In this document: positions 16,701 to 23,882 of the stretch, in pieces
Numbering within the stretch: the first letter of the stretch is position 1
Layout of the letters: each line of letters opens with the position of its first letter
Translations under genes and position numbers: made by a program
The notes under the pieces: model-generated
Seen by the model: the letters and a program-made list of their open reading frames with translations, nothing else
Told to the model about the DNA's origin: nothing
The model's database searches: none
DNA from: Candidatus Altimarinota bacterium
GTDB lineage: Bacteria; Patescibacteriota; Gracilibacteria; UBA1369; UM-FILTER-53-11
Length of the DNA stretch: 64,000 bases
Assembly (NCBI GenBank): GCA_018061065.1
Contig: JAGOUV010000004.1
Coordinates: 1-64,000 of the forward strand
Direction of reading: 5' to 3'

Positions 16701-18800
16701 CGCAATAACTTTTGCAATATCAACACCCTCTTTCATTCGAATAATATTATCTGCATCACGTTCAAGTGCATTTCCTTCAAAAAGTGAACGCACCAAATCG
16801 TTCATGATCTGCGGATTATTTTCAGCGATTTTTGCAAGATGCATGGGAAGTGGTCCAAGCATCGCGCCTTCTACCATAAGTTCTTTTTCGCCTTTGTAGC
16901 GTTCAGGATCTGCAGCGTGAAGTTTTTTTAAATACGAACCAATATAGGCAGTAGCGGTGCCATGACTTGCTTCGTAGCTAACAAAATCCAAACCGGGATA
17001 TGCAATAGCAGTTGCACTTCCAGGAGTGGCATCATTCATTCTTTTAATAAGGGCGATAACTGGCGCGGGCAGTTCACGCGATAAGATAATGGTGGCTTTG
17101 CCAACTCTAATACGTGGGCCCAATGCACTTAGTAAACTGTCCAGATCCACGCGATGTAGATTTTGAGTGTCGTCATTTACGGTAATTGCAGGATGTTCTA
17201 ATGCGAGTCCGAGAGTGGCAATATCCATCTGGCGGGCCTGCATGTCCGGTGAGATAAAACGTCCCGCACACTGCGGATCGTCGACGAGCTCCTGCAGTTT
17301 TTGCGTCGCAGGTTTGTTCACATGTGTAGTACTCAAGTGCTCAGAAAGTGAGCGTGCTATACGCGCCAATCCGGAACCAGGATCGCCTGCCTCTCCTTCA
17401 AACGAAAGTGTCATTGCAGTATCCGGTTCACCTTTGGTCAGCTCTGTAATAAGGCGTGATTTTCCCGTACCACCCGGTGCGTGCATCACGATCAAGCGGG
17501 TGGCGCCGTCCGTTAGAAGTCTTCTTAGGCGATCCAGCGCGCCACTCGGATCTAAAAATTCTGGTCCATCGGTTGCGATGCGCACTCGTTCATCAATGCC
17601 AGTAATTTCTTTTACATTAGTGCCAAAATCGCCGCTGTCTTCAGATACGAGCGTTCCAAAACTTCCTCCACGATCAGCGGTGGTATTACCCCCCATAGCA
17701 TCTGCCAATCTTCTTGAGGTAGGGAAGCGTGCGTTCTCACTTTTGCGTAACTTATCCATCACAAAATCCGATGGTAATCCGCTTGCTTTAGTAACTCCAT
17801 TTTCATGGTTTAGAGTAGTTTCACTCAACCAACAGGAAATTTCTGCCGCCTTGAGAGTGAGTCCCACTTTTCCCAGCAAGCCCTCAGCCTTTTCATTCAA
17901 ACTCGTAATTTCTACCGTATCTATGGTACCGCTAATAAAAAAGTTGCGGCTGCCCAGTCGCGCGAGCGACTTAAGTTGTTGCCCTAATGTTCTTACGCCG
18001 GGGCGTACTTCCGTGCCGTCGCCATACAGTTTTGAGGTGTCCACGGTGAGCGTTGATCTACGTCCGGTTTTTTCTGGTGCAAGAGTACCCTCAACATTTC
18101 GTTGCCAGACTACGGCGTCTGCGGAGAGCGTATCGTCAGTCGTTGGAATTTCTACTGCTGAACTAAAGCTCATTGGGTTTGATGCTGGCGCATCTTGATC
18201 TCGTACGACCGTTCCGTCTTTCATCACATATCCGAAACGATGTTTACCAATCTCTCTGTTTGGAGGAAAGGGAGGCGCGAGTGGTAGTAAATGGCCGCCG
18301 TTTACTACCATAATAGGGATAGAATTTCTTTGTGTGCCATCGTCATATTGATCAACAGCAAATGCACGACTTCCTTCGCCAGCTAATTCCAATAGTTCTT
18401 CAATTTTTCCTGGAGGTGCGATCAGGTCAATAGGAGTAAGTCCACCTCTCGCCGGTATCAGTCGAGTAATGGGTACGCCCAAATCCATTTCTTGGGCAGC
18501 TCGATAAAAATAGTCAGCATTTTCTGCATCGACCATCACGCGTACTAAGGTGAGATCTTCGGGAAGCGCTCGTGTCGTAAGAGGGCTCTTCCCGGTTATT
18601 CCCCAGCGCACCAAGAGGCGATTTAATCCTTTTGTAGCCGCTGCTTCTTCAAATAATCGTTCAGCTCCATGCGCCGCGCCCCTTGTATCTAATCGAAGAG
18701 AGCCAGTTCGTGGACTGGAATCCAAAGTAGGATCCTTCAAAACTACTTTTTCCTGATCTGCTGTCTGTCGATCTGGCCCGTCAGGCGATCTAATAGCCAT
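13743..18800 (-). CDS. giant STAND-type (AAA_16-like) ATPase with helical C-terminus
   Basis: A 1685-residue cytoplasmic protein. A P-loop HAPGGTGKSRLI sits at about 440-451 (Lys447) and a Walker-B-like strand ITVNDDTQNLHRVD at about 538-551 (Asp543/544). Further on, FSWTHDLQREATLANIPEAEAAQLASVAFQEAE matches the pattern after the winged helix in MalT/SARP/adenylate-cyclase-linked STAND ATPases (F-x-F-x-H-x-L ... R-x-x-L-H-x-x-V-A). Residues 900-1685 are helical, TPR-like and coiled-coil. The N-terminal 400 residues are not recognised. By analogy with known STAND proteins it may be a signal-sensing switch that oligomerises on ligand binding; the sensor and the output are not identified. No partner gene is evident. 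It is divergent from ald. Confidence 0.75.
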   Translation of the reverse strand: MAIRSPDGPDRQTADQEKVVLKDPTLDSSPRTGSLRLDTRGAAHGAERLFEEAAATKGLNRLLVRWGITGKSPLTTRALPEDLTLVRVMVDAENADYFYRAAQEMDLGVPITRLIPARGGLTPIDLIAPPGKIEELLELAGEGSRAFAVDQYDDGTQRNSIPIMVVNGGHLLPLAPPFPPNREIGKHRFGYVMKDGTVVRDQDAPASNPMSFSSAVEIPTTDDTLSADAVVWQRNVEGTLAPEKTGRRSTLTVDTSKLYGDGTEVRPGVRTLGQQLKSLARLGSRNFFISGTIDTVEITSLNEKAEGLLGKVGLTLKAAEISCWLSETTLNHENGVTKASGLPSDFVMDKLRKSENARFPTSRRLADAMGGNTTADRGGSFGTLVSEDSGDFGTNVKEITGIDERVRIATDGPEFLDPSGALDRLRRLLTDGATRLIVMHAPGGTGKSRLITELTKGEPDTAMTLSFEGEAGDPGSGLARIARSLSEHLSTTHVNKPATQKLQELVDDPQCAGRFISPDMQARQMDIATLGLALEHPAITVNDDTQNLHRVDLDSLLSALGPRIRVGKATIILSRELPAPVIALIKRMNDATPGSATAIAYPGLDFVSYEASHGTATAYIGSYLKKLHAADPERYKGEKELMVEGAMLGPLPMHLAKIAENNPQIMNDLVRSLFEGNALERDADNIIRMKEGVDIAKVIASADSPAEYPRIFATALKSLPPDEQKLLYTAALTGKQLTPVQLQKIAAKVLVAGKSHQGTIDKLLDRFFTGIENRETKVVDSFSWTHDLQREATLANIPEAEAAQLASVAFQEAEVRTVGLLQWIARFVKPDIHSAFWISYNQTLRENLADARKRNSVPEALFCARSTMQIDVVQETLGQMNALSTHAAAQRSRGNINKERDAVNGLGDIAKTARNETISLLKPFNGDEPVTEPKKITEQAEACLHGVKERLASLQRIKNSADAVIAAYSNRAAEQLAPLVKLSKELDQLNAINETLSIIMKELGTLSREPRYTLKNIIPALNTLSSQVTALGSIDISSAITSTDSALEKLAPQQLPPDHLVATVREALFTLAELSSTGGDVKEGLEAVSTLKKLYPLPEDFNLDITSLPPDQLRLRLAEVFTHYIGLMMGQGSVKVFDQSNQELLSGPTRTELDTKYPMEGAVVRARALFRKMDMAQRGILPITERESAWSELQDMSKNEELNRRIFGALNSSNKAQAGNALEVMRIIRIRAPFQYLRYQVQNVPSADTAHHPDPYIQEDERLFSPQRLGDVENLSGEVEKLLESIAVFDEHEKRHAGALITMSRLSVDEVKAQALMWAGEPDESLRVCQEGSRISTINGLHGQAFRFGMVETLLGRVFSTIQKNEDEDTWAEREPKNYDGATLIASLKTLIEQKLPQARGLNNPAMVEETHLDILKYMSLVFEHNLASQEWGELQKNHEKAKQHITQINYSNGHIEEALRTISDLELKIEQDDDEEESPDTPSADATRKIVGAYKPTLEGINIQQGIIETHRERIAALEAELSALLKQTMPILDKYRTNNKEVTDYLEVGFESIRALVGSGDSAICSTKMNIADPGLKQHYYIYQAFSQMCNLALQYGIPLPDDLITHPAFSGSEGAVRVILLHGRTLQNSPFTHKMQNDLHSLSGLLSRVEQRSGEFGEREIDIENTAIKQTRARWETMNSKG

Positions 18801-18864
18801 AGACGATATTTTAACATGTAATGTCTATTTTGCAAGACCAACACGTCACTACAGGGAGGCTTGC

Positions 18865-18893
18865 TTGAAAATCAATAAGTCGACTGATACAGT
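18865..18893 (+). promoter_or_regulatory. promoter of ald (leaderless geometry)
   Basis: -35 TTGAAA (18865-18870), 17-base spacer, and extended -10 TGA-TACAGT (hexamer 18888-18893). Exactly 6 bases lie between the hexamer and the ATG at 18900, so the A of ATG is the predicted first transcribed base. Confidence 0.72.
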
Positions 18894-18899
18894 TTCACT

Positions 18900-20057
18900 A
18901 TGATTATTGCTACATTAAAAGAGGTCAAAGACAACGAAAATCGTGTTGGCCTCACTCCGGATGGAGTTCGCCGGCTTGTTAAAGCTGGACACACGGTTAT
19001 AGTCGAGCGCCAGGCTGGTTATGGCTCTGGTTTTAGTGATGAGATGTACCAGAAGGCTGGTGCAAAACTCAACGACTCACCACATGAGATCGTTAAAAAG
19101 GCCGACATGATCGTCAAGATCAAAGAGCCGGTGGTAGCAGAGTATTACTGGTTGGATTTATTTAAAGGGAAGACGCTTTTCACGTATCTGCATTTGTCAG
19201 GAGTTGATCCAAAGCTTACGGAAAAACTACTTGAAAATAATATTACGGGTATTGCGTATGAGACCGTATTTGATGGAAAGGGTTTGCCGTTATTGAAGCC
19301 TATGAGCCAAGTTGCAGGTGTACTGGCCTGCCAGTACGGTGCTAACTACATGCAAAAAATGCATGGTGGTACGGGTAATACGCTTGGTCATATTGATGGT
19401 GCAGAGCCAGCTCTTACGGTAGTAGTTGGTGCAGGTATCGTAGGAAAAACGGCAGCAATGACTGCAGGTGGTATGGGAGGAAAAGTAGTGTTGTTGGATA
19501 TTAATAAGAAAGTATTGGATCGCGCAAAGAAAGAAATTACGACAAAACTTGGCACGAAACTTTCTAAGAATGTGAAGTGTGAAGTTTCAAACACGGCAAT
19601 CTTGAGCAAGTGGGTAAAACAAGCTGATCTTTTGATTGGTGGTGTCCTCATTCCAGGTAAAAAGGCACCTACGGTCGTTAGCGAAAAAATGATTAAGAGC
19701 ATGAAGAAGGGTGCGGTTGTGGTCGATGTGTCTATCGATCAGGGTGGTTGTATATGGGGTTCAAAGCCAACAACTCATCGCAATCCAATTTTTGATTTTG
19801 AGGGAAAAGTATTCTGCTGCATCACAAATATGCCAGGTCAGGTAGCTCATCAATCGACACAGGCACTCACGAGCGCAACATTGCCATACATCCTAAAGAT
19901 GGGTAAGATCGGTGTCCTTGAGGCATTGAAGCGCGATAAGAGTTTGCGCACGGGTTTGAACACATTCCGTGGCAAGATCACTTACGCGAATGTGGCGAAC
20001 GATCTAGGGAAAACCTCGATCTATGAATCCGCTGAGAAGATGCTCAAGGGAGCATAA
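18900..20057 (+). CDS. ald: alanine dehydrogenase
   Basis: Catalyses reversible NAD-dependent oxidative deamination of L-alanine to pyruvate and ammonia. The 385-residue protein starts MIIATLKEVKDNENRVGLTPDGVRRLV, the family N-terminus with the substrate-binding Arg. It includes the catalytic-region Lys in VKIKEP, HLSG, the nucleotide-binding GAGIVGKTAAMTAGGMGGKVVLLDIN, and VVDVSIDQGGC near 280. Length is typical (about 370). It could supply pyruvate and ammonia or make alanine for peptidoglycan. It has a strong own promoter. Confidence 0.93.
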   Translation: MIIATLKEVKDNENRVGLTPDGVRRLVKAGHTVIVERQAGYGSGFSDEMYQKAGAKLNDSPHEIVKKADMIVKIKEPVVAEYYWLDLFKGKTLFTYLHLSGVDPKLTEKLLENNITGIAYETVFDGKGLPLLKPMSQVAGVLACQYGANYMQKMHGGTGNTLGHIDGAEPALTVVVGAGIVGKTAAMTAGGMGGKVVLLDINKKVLDRAKKEITTKLGTKLSKNVKCEVSNTAILSKWVKQADLLIGGVLIPGKKAPTVVSEKMIKSMKKGAVVVDVSIDQGGCIWGSKPTTHRNPIFDFEGKVFCCITNMPGQVAHQSTQALTSATLPYILKMGKIGVLEALKRDKSLRTGLNTFRGKITYANVANDLGKTSIYESAEKMLKGA

Positions 20058-20067
20058 TTTTTTCAGT

Positions 20068-20853
20068 ATGGTTTGGAGAGAATCAGATGAGCTAAAACAA
20101 GCTGAGTCTGAGCGTGATCCGGATAATGGTAATCCGGATCACGCCAGGCTCCATAATAATTTCATTGCTGATACGGCAGATGTATTTGATGGAAGAAATT
20201 TTATTGTGGATATCACGGGTGTTTCATTTGAGGATTTATACGCGTGTATTTTACAGGCGATCGCGCCGTTACAAACATTGCTTGGTTCGGGCTATCCGCT
20301 AGATTTTTTGCAGGAACAAATTGATCAGTTTGTGCTACGGGAAGGTGCGTCCGCTGAAGTCGATCTGCATCATCAACAGAGAACCTTGCGACTGAAAGAG
20401 GCGAGTGCGATTTTATCTGCTCAACTCATGAGAATGGGAATCAGTGTTCCCGTCAGGATTGGAACAAGATCTTCTCTGGAAGAAACCCGAAATTATACGG
20501 CAGATGCTGCTGAAGAAGCGGTGAGATCTCCACATGTTTTGCGCCCTCGACGCCACCATGATATTGAAATCCCCTGTGAATCTATTGCTAAGTTACTTGC
20601 CAAGCATGTCGATGATATTACAAGTTCCGTTGCGCTGGAGGCGTTTGGTCGTGCGGTGACACAATTGTGCAATCAGATTGCGCCCAAGATTACTGCACTG
20701 ACAACACATGTTCCCGTCGATGTGCGCATACGTCTTTCTGGAGTAACTCAAGAAAGGGAGCTGATAGCCCTTAAGTATCTTTTGCGATTGCTTGATGCAC
20801 GGTTAAAGTCACTTAAGACACCGCAAAGAACCATCACGATTTCGATATTGTAA
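20068..20853 (+). CDS. protein of unknown function
   Basis: A 261-residue cytoplasmic protein, mostly helical in the C-terminal two thirds, with no family I recognise. The start at 20068 (MVWRESDEL) lies 10 bases after the ald stop; an in-frame ATG at 20023 inside ald is less likely. Codons 16-26 contain a perfect 13-bp inverted repeat in the DNA. A GC-rich hairpin and a bidirectional terminator follow the gene. Confidence 0.55.
   Translation: MVWRESDELKQAESERDPDNGNPDHARLHNNFIADTADVFDGRNFIVDITGVSFEDLYACILQAIAPLQTLLGSGYPLDFLQEQIDQFVLREGASAEVDLHHQQRTLRLKEASAILSAQLMRMGISVPVRIGTRSSLEETRNYTADAAEEAVRSPHVLRPRRHHDIEIPCESIAKLLAKHVDDITSSVALEAFGRAVTQLCNQIAPKITALTTHVPVDVRIRLSGVTQERELIALKYLLRLLDARLKSLKTPQRTITISIL
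20112..20144. repeat. perfect 13-bp inverted repeat inside a gene
   Basis: GCGTGATCCGGAT (20112-20124), a 7-base loop, and its exact reverse complement at 20132-20144. It lies 44 bases after the predicted start codon of the 20068 gene. Confidence 0.7.
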
Positions 20854-20871
20854 TAAGTTCTTCTTTATGGG

Positions 20872-20893
20872 GCGCCGCACGGCGGCGCCGCGA
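20872..20893. repeat. GC-rich hairpin
   Basis: GGCGCCG pairs with CGGCGCC around a 5-base loop, directly after the 20068 gene. It has no T run and is not a terminator by itself; it may be a structured 3' end or a repeat unit. Confidence 0.45.
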
Positions 20894-20901
20894 GACGAAC
20901 G

Positions 20902-20925
20902 AAAAATCTGGCTCCGCCAGTTTTG
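20902..20925. terminator. bidirectional terminator between the 20068 gene and tRNA-Arg
   Basis: Stem CTGGC-TCC-GCCAG (20908-20920) is flanked by AAAAAT on the left and TTTT on the right, so it reads as stem plus T run on both strands. It would end the plus-strand gene and the minus-strand tRNA transcript. Confidence 0.65.
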
Positions 20926-20948
20926 AGTGAAGTTGAGCTTATAAGTAG

Positions 20949-21023
20949 TGGTGCGCCCATTAGGAATCGAACCTAAATCTCAAGCTCCGCAAGCTTGCAT
21001 TCTATCCGTTGAACTATGGGCGC
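20949..21023 (-). tRNA. tRNA-Arg(GCG)
   Basis: On the minus strand the acceptor stem GCGCCCA pairs with TGGGCGC, followed by discriminator A and an encoded CCA. The D stem is GTTC/GAAT, the anticodon stem CAAGC/GCTTG with loop TTGCGGA, and the T stem TTAGG/CCTAA with loop TTCGATT. The anticodon is GCG at 20988-20990 (plus coordinates), which reads CGC and CGU arginine codons. A20 in the D loop and C35 fit arginine identity. Most bacteria use ACG, modified to ICG, for these codons. Confidence 0.93.
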
Positions 21024-21062
21024 ATGTAACACTGCTGGCCTAGGATATACTAAAGCTTTTTA

Positions 21063-22580
21063 CTATGCAACCGAGCGCAGATGAGGCTGTAAGCTGGTAA
21101 GGCTGCCCACAAATGCGTTATTAACTGAGTCGAGAACTGCCTCTGGCGTGCGTGGTGCAAAGTCGCTGTCAGAACCTGCGCGCATAATTTCAGTGCGCAG
21201 AGCATTGGCTCGCGGCGTCAACATGCCCGTGATACTCTCCAAAACTCCTTGAGTTATTATCTGTCGTTTCAACTCGCTCTTGCGATCCCCGCGATCTAGT
21301 CCCCGGAGGGCATCTATTGCAATCCCGCGCATGGTCCATGCCTCTTCACTATCATCCAGTGATAAACTTGCGAGTATGTTCGCACGTAATCCGTACGGCA
21401 AAAGTACTGCCCCATTTTGCTGCTCTAATGTATCTGCAAAATCATCCATCTCCCTTCTCATGCCTCCGTCCTGCTCGAGCGGTACACCAACAAGAGAGCG
21501 TCCAGCTCCTTCGATAATGCCATCAGTGCAGTTAATGCCATGGCGTGTGATATACACTACACGGAGAGCCTGGGCAAACGTCATCTCAGTCTCCGCATCA
21601 GTGCTGCCCCCCTCTAAAATTATCTGCGCTTGAGCAAGCGTCCCTAAGAAATCTTCATATTGATTAAGCCCATCACCTGTCATAGGCATCACAATACCTC
21701 GCCGAAATACCATTCTGCGAACAGCGGAGAAATCGAGTGCTGCGCGCGTGGTTCGTGGGTTTCCCGTTTTGTTAGCTATGTTCTCTTGAATTATCTCAAT
21801 ACTTCCACTGCCTATTTGCGTTGCTAATAATTGATAGATGGCTCGATGAGACAAATTTACTGATTCAGCCATGCCGAAAAAATAATTAAGCTCATTCATG
21901 TTGAGCGAATCAGGATGTTCAGTCATGCGTGATAATCTCTGATCAAGGTTATCGGTTAAGGATTGCTCGTATGCATTTGTGTTGTGATCTAAAATGGCAA
22001 GCCACTGATTATGAACGGGGCCACTTCTGCCTGTTAGGCTCGCTCCCATTTTAGCAAGGAGCTCAAGTGTTGCTGGACCAGGATTACTAAGTACCAACTC
22101 TAATGCGAACTTCAAAATAGCATCGAGCTCTTCATCCGGGATCGGTACTCCGCGCAGTGAAGAAAGCAAGCCGCTCATGGCATATCCCTGTGGATCGGAT
22201 TTTTCCTGAATTTGTTTGAAAACGCGCTGCCGCATAGCAGTGGCTTCGGGATTATCAACGCCTCCCATAAATCCTAACTCCTGGTCTTCGCTTAAATTAC
22301 TTTGGAATGAACCGCGTGCTACTTCTCTTAAGGCCACTATCCCGGGATCCTCCATCCCAATAAATGCATGGCGAGCCAACTTATCTAAAAACTGTACTTG
22401 AGTGCGCTCTTCTGGAGACAGCATGCCAGTTCTCTTCATCTGAATAGTATAGCCAGCGTTGGTTCCCGTTGGAGTAATATCAAGATGTGCCGCTTGAGCA
22501 GCATGAGTAATTACCTCCAGGACATGCATCCTATTTTCTGGGGTAAGCTCTAAATTTCTTCCTACAGGGGTTTCGGACAT
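21063..22580 (-). CDS. protein of unknown function
   Basis: A 505-residue cytoplasmic, nearly all-helical protein. The start at 22580 (MSETPVGRNLEL) is chosen because a perfect promoter (TTGCCA, 16 bases, TATAAT) ends 6 bases upstream; the open frame extends further but would overlap the upstream gene. No catalytic motif, signal peptide or known repeat is recognised. It could be a helical scaffold of the HEAT type. Confidence 0.62.
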   Translation of the reverse strand: MSETPVGRNLELTPENRMHVLEVITHAAQAAHLDITPTGTNAGYTIQMKRTGMLSPEERTQVQFLDKLARHAFIGMEDPGIVALREVARGSFQSNLSEDQELGFMGGVDNPEATAMRQRVFKQIQEKSDPQGYAMSGLLSSLRGVPIPDEELDAILKFALELVLSNPGPATLELLAKMGASLTGRSGPVHNQWLAILDHNTNAYEQSLTDNLDQRLSRMTEHPDSLNMNELNYFFGMAESVNLSHRAIYQLLATQIGSGSIEIIQENIANKTGNPRTTRAALDFSAVRRMVFRRGIVMPMTGDGLNQYEDFLGTLAQAQIILEGGSTDAETEMTFAQALRVVYITRHGINCTDGIIEGAGRSLVGVPLEQDGGMRREMDDFADTLEQQNGAVLLPYGLRANILASLSLDDSEEAWTMRGIAIDALRGLDRGDRKSELKRQIITQGVLESITGMLTPRANALRTEIMRAGSDSDFAPRTPEAVLDSVNNAFVGSLTSLQPHLRSVA

Positions 22581-22586
22581 GCCTGT

Positions 22587-22614
22587 ATTATAAAACAAGT
22601 TTATAAAATGGCAA
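22587..22614 (-). promoter_or_regulatory. promoter of the 21063-22580 gene (leaderless geometry)
   Basis: Minus strand: -35 TTGCCA (22614-22609), 16-base spacer, and -10 TATAAT (22592-22587), then 6 bases to ATG 22580. Confidence 0.7.
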
Positions 22615-22617
22615 GAG

Positions 22618-23019
22618 CTAGGCGGTGAGACTCTCTGAGAGTCTTCTTTGTGGAACTGAAGGATCGTTTGACTCATCATAAGCGCCCCATGCTTCATAGG
22701 CATCCACGGGCTCGTCATCCATAGTGGCTCGAGCTCTTCGATTTTCGAGTAACCTTTCTTGTAATGCCTCAAGCTCTGCTTGGGTTTGGGGAAATGTGGC
22801 ACAACCATCAAAAGATGTTCCGTTGCAATTTAATTGCTGCATTCTATACAAAGCTTGTGCAAGGGGAGCGATATCATCATAGTGGCCTTCCAGTACAAGC
22901 AATCCCGCCTCAGATGTCCCTTCTGCAATTTTGCGAAGCTCAGGGGGAATGGGAGCATCGCCTCTTGTTTCATATTGTTGTGTGCCTGGATCGATAGTTA
23001 ATGTAAGTGAATTTCTCAT
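22618..23019 (-). CDS. small protein of unknown function
   Basis: A 133-residue acidic cytoplasmic protein (MRNSLTLTIDPGTQQYETRG...) with a helical middle and an Arg/Glu-rich segment (ERLLENRRARATMDDEPVDAYEAWGAYDESND). No family recognised. It lies 37 bases upstream of the 22580 start on the same strand, but the downstream gene has its own promoter. Confidence 0.55.
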   Translation of the reverse strand: MRNSLTLTIDPGTQQYETRGDAPIPPELRKIAEGTSEAGLLVLEGHYDDIAPLAQALYRMQQLNCNGTSFDGCATFPQTQAELEALQERLLENRRARATMDDEPVDAYEAWGAYDESNDPSVPQRRLSESLTA

Positions 23020-23110
23020 AAGATGTAATCAAATAATAAAGCGTGGCTATTAAATCGCAGCAGGCATATTCCCCATAGTTTTTAGAGAAAAAAGTGACTT
23101 TTTCACAAAA

Positions 23111-23130
23111 TTTGTTATATTTGCAACAAA
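23111..23130 (+). promoter_or_regulatory. extended -10 with overlapping inverted repeat upstream of the ACT gene
   Basis: TGT-TATATT is an extended -10-like element. It is flanked by TTTGTT (23111-23116) and AACAAA (23125-23130), a 6-bp inverted repeat with 8-base spacing centred on the -10. It could be an operator. Confidence 0.35.
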
Positions 23131-23142
23131 ACACTCCTTATT

Positions 23143-23751
23143 ATGATAAAAACCTCGAACGAAGTCAGGACGTTAGTGAGCGATAACCAGTTTCTGCGAT
23201 GGGGATTAAGTCATCGATTATTTAATCTTTCACAGCTGGCCGAATATATTAAACCCTTGCTGGAGGCACGTACAAAAAAGACACTGCAGACGGGTGCGAT
23301 TGTCATGAACCTTTCGCGCATGCAAAAACTAGTTTCAAAATATGCGCTGAAAAAACATACCTATCATGTGGGGAATATTAATGTGTATTCCAATTTGAGG
23401 ATTATGACATTTAGAAAAGATCCAGAGGTTCGTCATAATTTTGGTAACAGCTATTTGAGTATTACCGAGGGCGTGCATGAGGTTACCGTGATTGTGGAAG
23501 CGGCGAATCGCGAGCAGTTTCTTAAAAACGTGAAGCCCAAAAAAGAATTTTCCGATGTAGCTGCGGTGAGTATTCAGTTCTCCGCACAGCACAGTGAGAC
23601 CCCGGGATTCTTGCATTTCTTGCTGCAACTTTTAACGCTGCAAAATATTAATATTTTGGAAGTGTCTTCTACTTTTACCGAAATCGTTTTTTATATGCAC
23701 AGTAAAGATGTGAAACTGGCTTTCGATACATTTTATAGTAGCTTGATGTAA
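23143..23751 (+). CDS. ACT-domain-like regulatory protein
   Basis: A 202-residue cytoplasmic protein. The N-terminal FLRWGLSHRLFNLSQLAEYIKPLLEARTKKTLQTGAIVMNLSRMQK resembles a helical module found before ACT domains in archaeal and bacterial proteins. The C-terminal half (about 110-200) has the beta-alpha-beta pattern of an ACT-like fold (PGFLHFLLQLLTLQNINILEVSSTFTEIVFYM), with the loop where amino acids bind. No catalytic site is visible, so a small-molecule-sensing regulator is my inference. A candidate operator overlaps its promoter. Confidence 0.6.
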   Translation: MIKTSNEVRTLVSDNQFLRWGLSHRLFNLSQLAEYIKPLLEARTKKTLQTGAIVMNLSRMQKLVSKYALKKHTYHVGNINVYSNLRIMTFRKDPEVRHNFGNSYLSITEGVHEVTVIVEAANREQFLKNVKPKKEFSDVAAVSIQFSAQHSETPGFLHFLLQLLTLQNINILEVSSTFTEIVFYMHSKDVKLAFDTFYSSLM

Positions 23752-23767
23752 GCCAAAATTAGAGGAA

Positions 23768-23800
23768 GTTATGAAATAGTTATGAACGAATTATGAACGG
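23768..23800. promoter_or_regulatory. three 11-bp direct repeats upstream of the RHS toxin gene
   Basis: TTATGAA units begin at 23769, 23780 and 23791, an exact 11-bp period. On the minus strand they read TTCATAA with a preceding G or T. Direct repeats with one-helical-turn spacing are the usual binding layout of OmpR/PhoB-family response regulators. The array lies about 85-115 bases before the RHS start codon. Confidence 0.55.
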
Positions 23801-23830
23801 GGTGTGTTTTTCGTTTGCTTAAAGGGAGAA

Positions 23831-23869
23831 TTGCTTCTAGCATTAGGGAGTTTTTCTATTATAACTCCG
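23831..23869 (+). promoter_or_regulatory. candidate promoter of the RHS toxin operon
   Basis: TTGCTT (23831-23836) and an A/T-rich -10 region TATTAT/TATAAC (23856-23864). The -10 region is enclosed by GGAGTT and AACTCC (23848-23869), a 6-bp inverted repeat. The spacing is not ideal (19 bases or more). Confidence 0.35.
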
Positions 23870-23882
23870 TAATTTTCTTATT

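Noticed and set aside
17167-18198. 343-residue open frame antisense to the STAND ATPase
   Set aside because: No start signals, low-complexity Ser/Val/Pro composition, and the opposite strand encodes a continuous 1685-residue protein with motifs. It is a shadow frame.
22581-22811. N-terminal extension of the 21063-22580 gene
   Set aside because: It would overlap the 22618 gene and lie upstream of a perfect -35/-10 promoter placed 6 bases before ATG 22580.
23768-23800. Replication origin iterons or DnaA boxes
   Set aside because: The units do not match TTATCCACA-type boxes, and no dnaA, dnaN or A/T-rich unwinding block with other origin marks is nearby.
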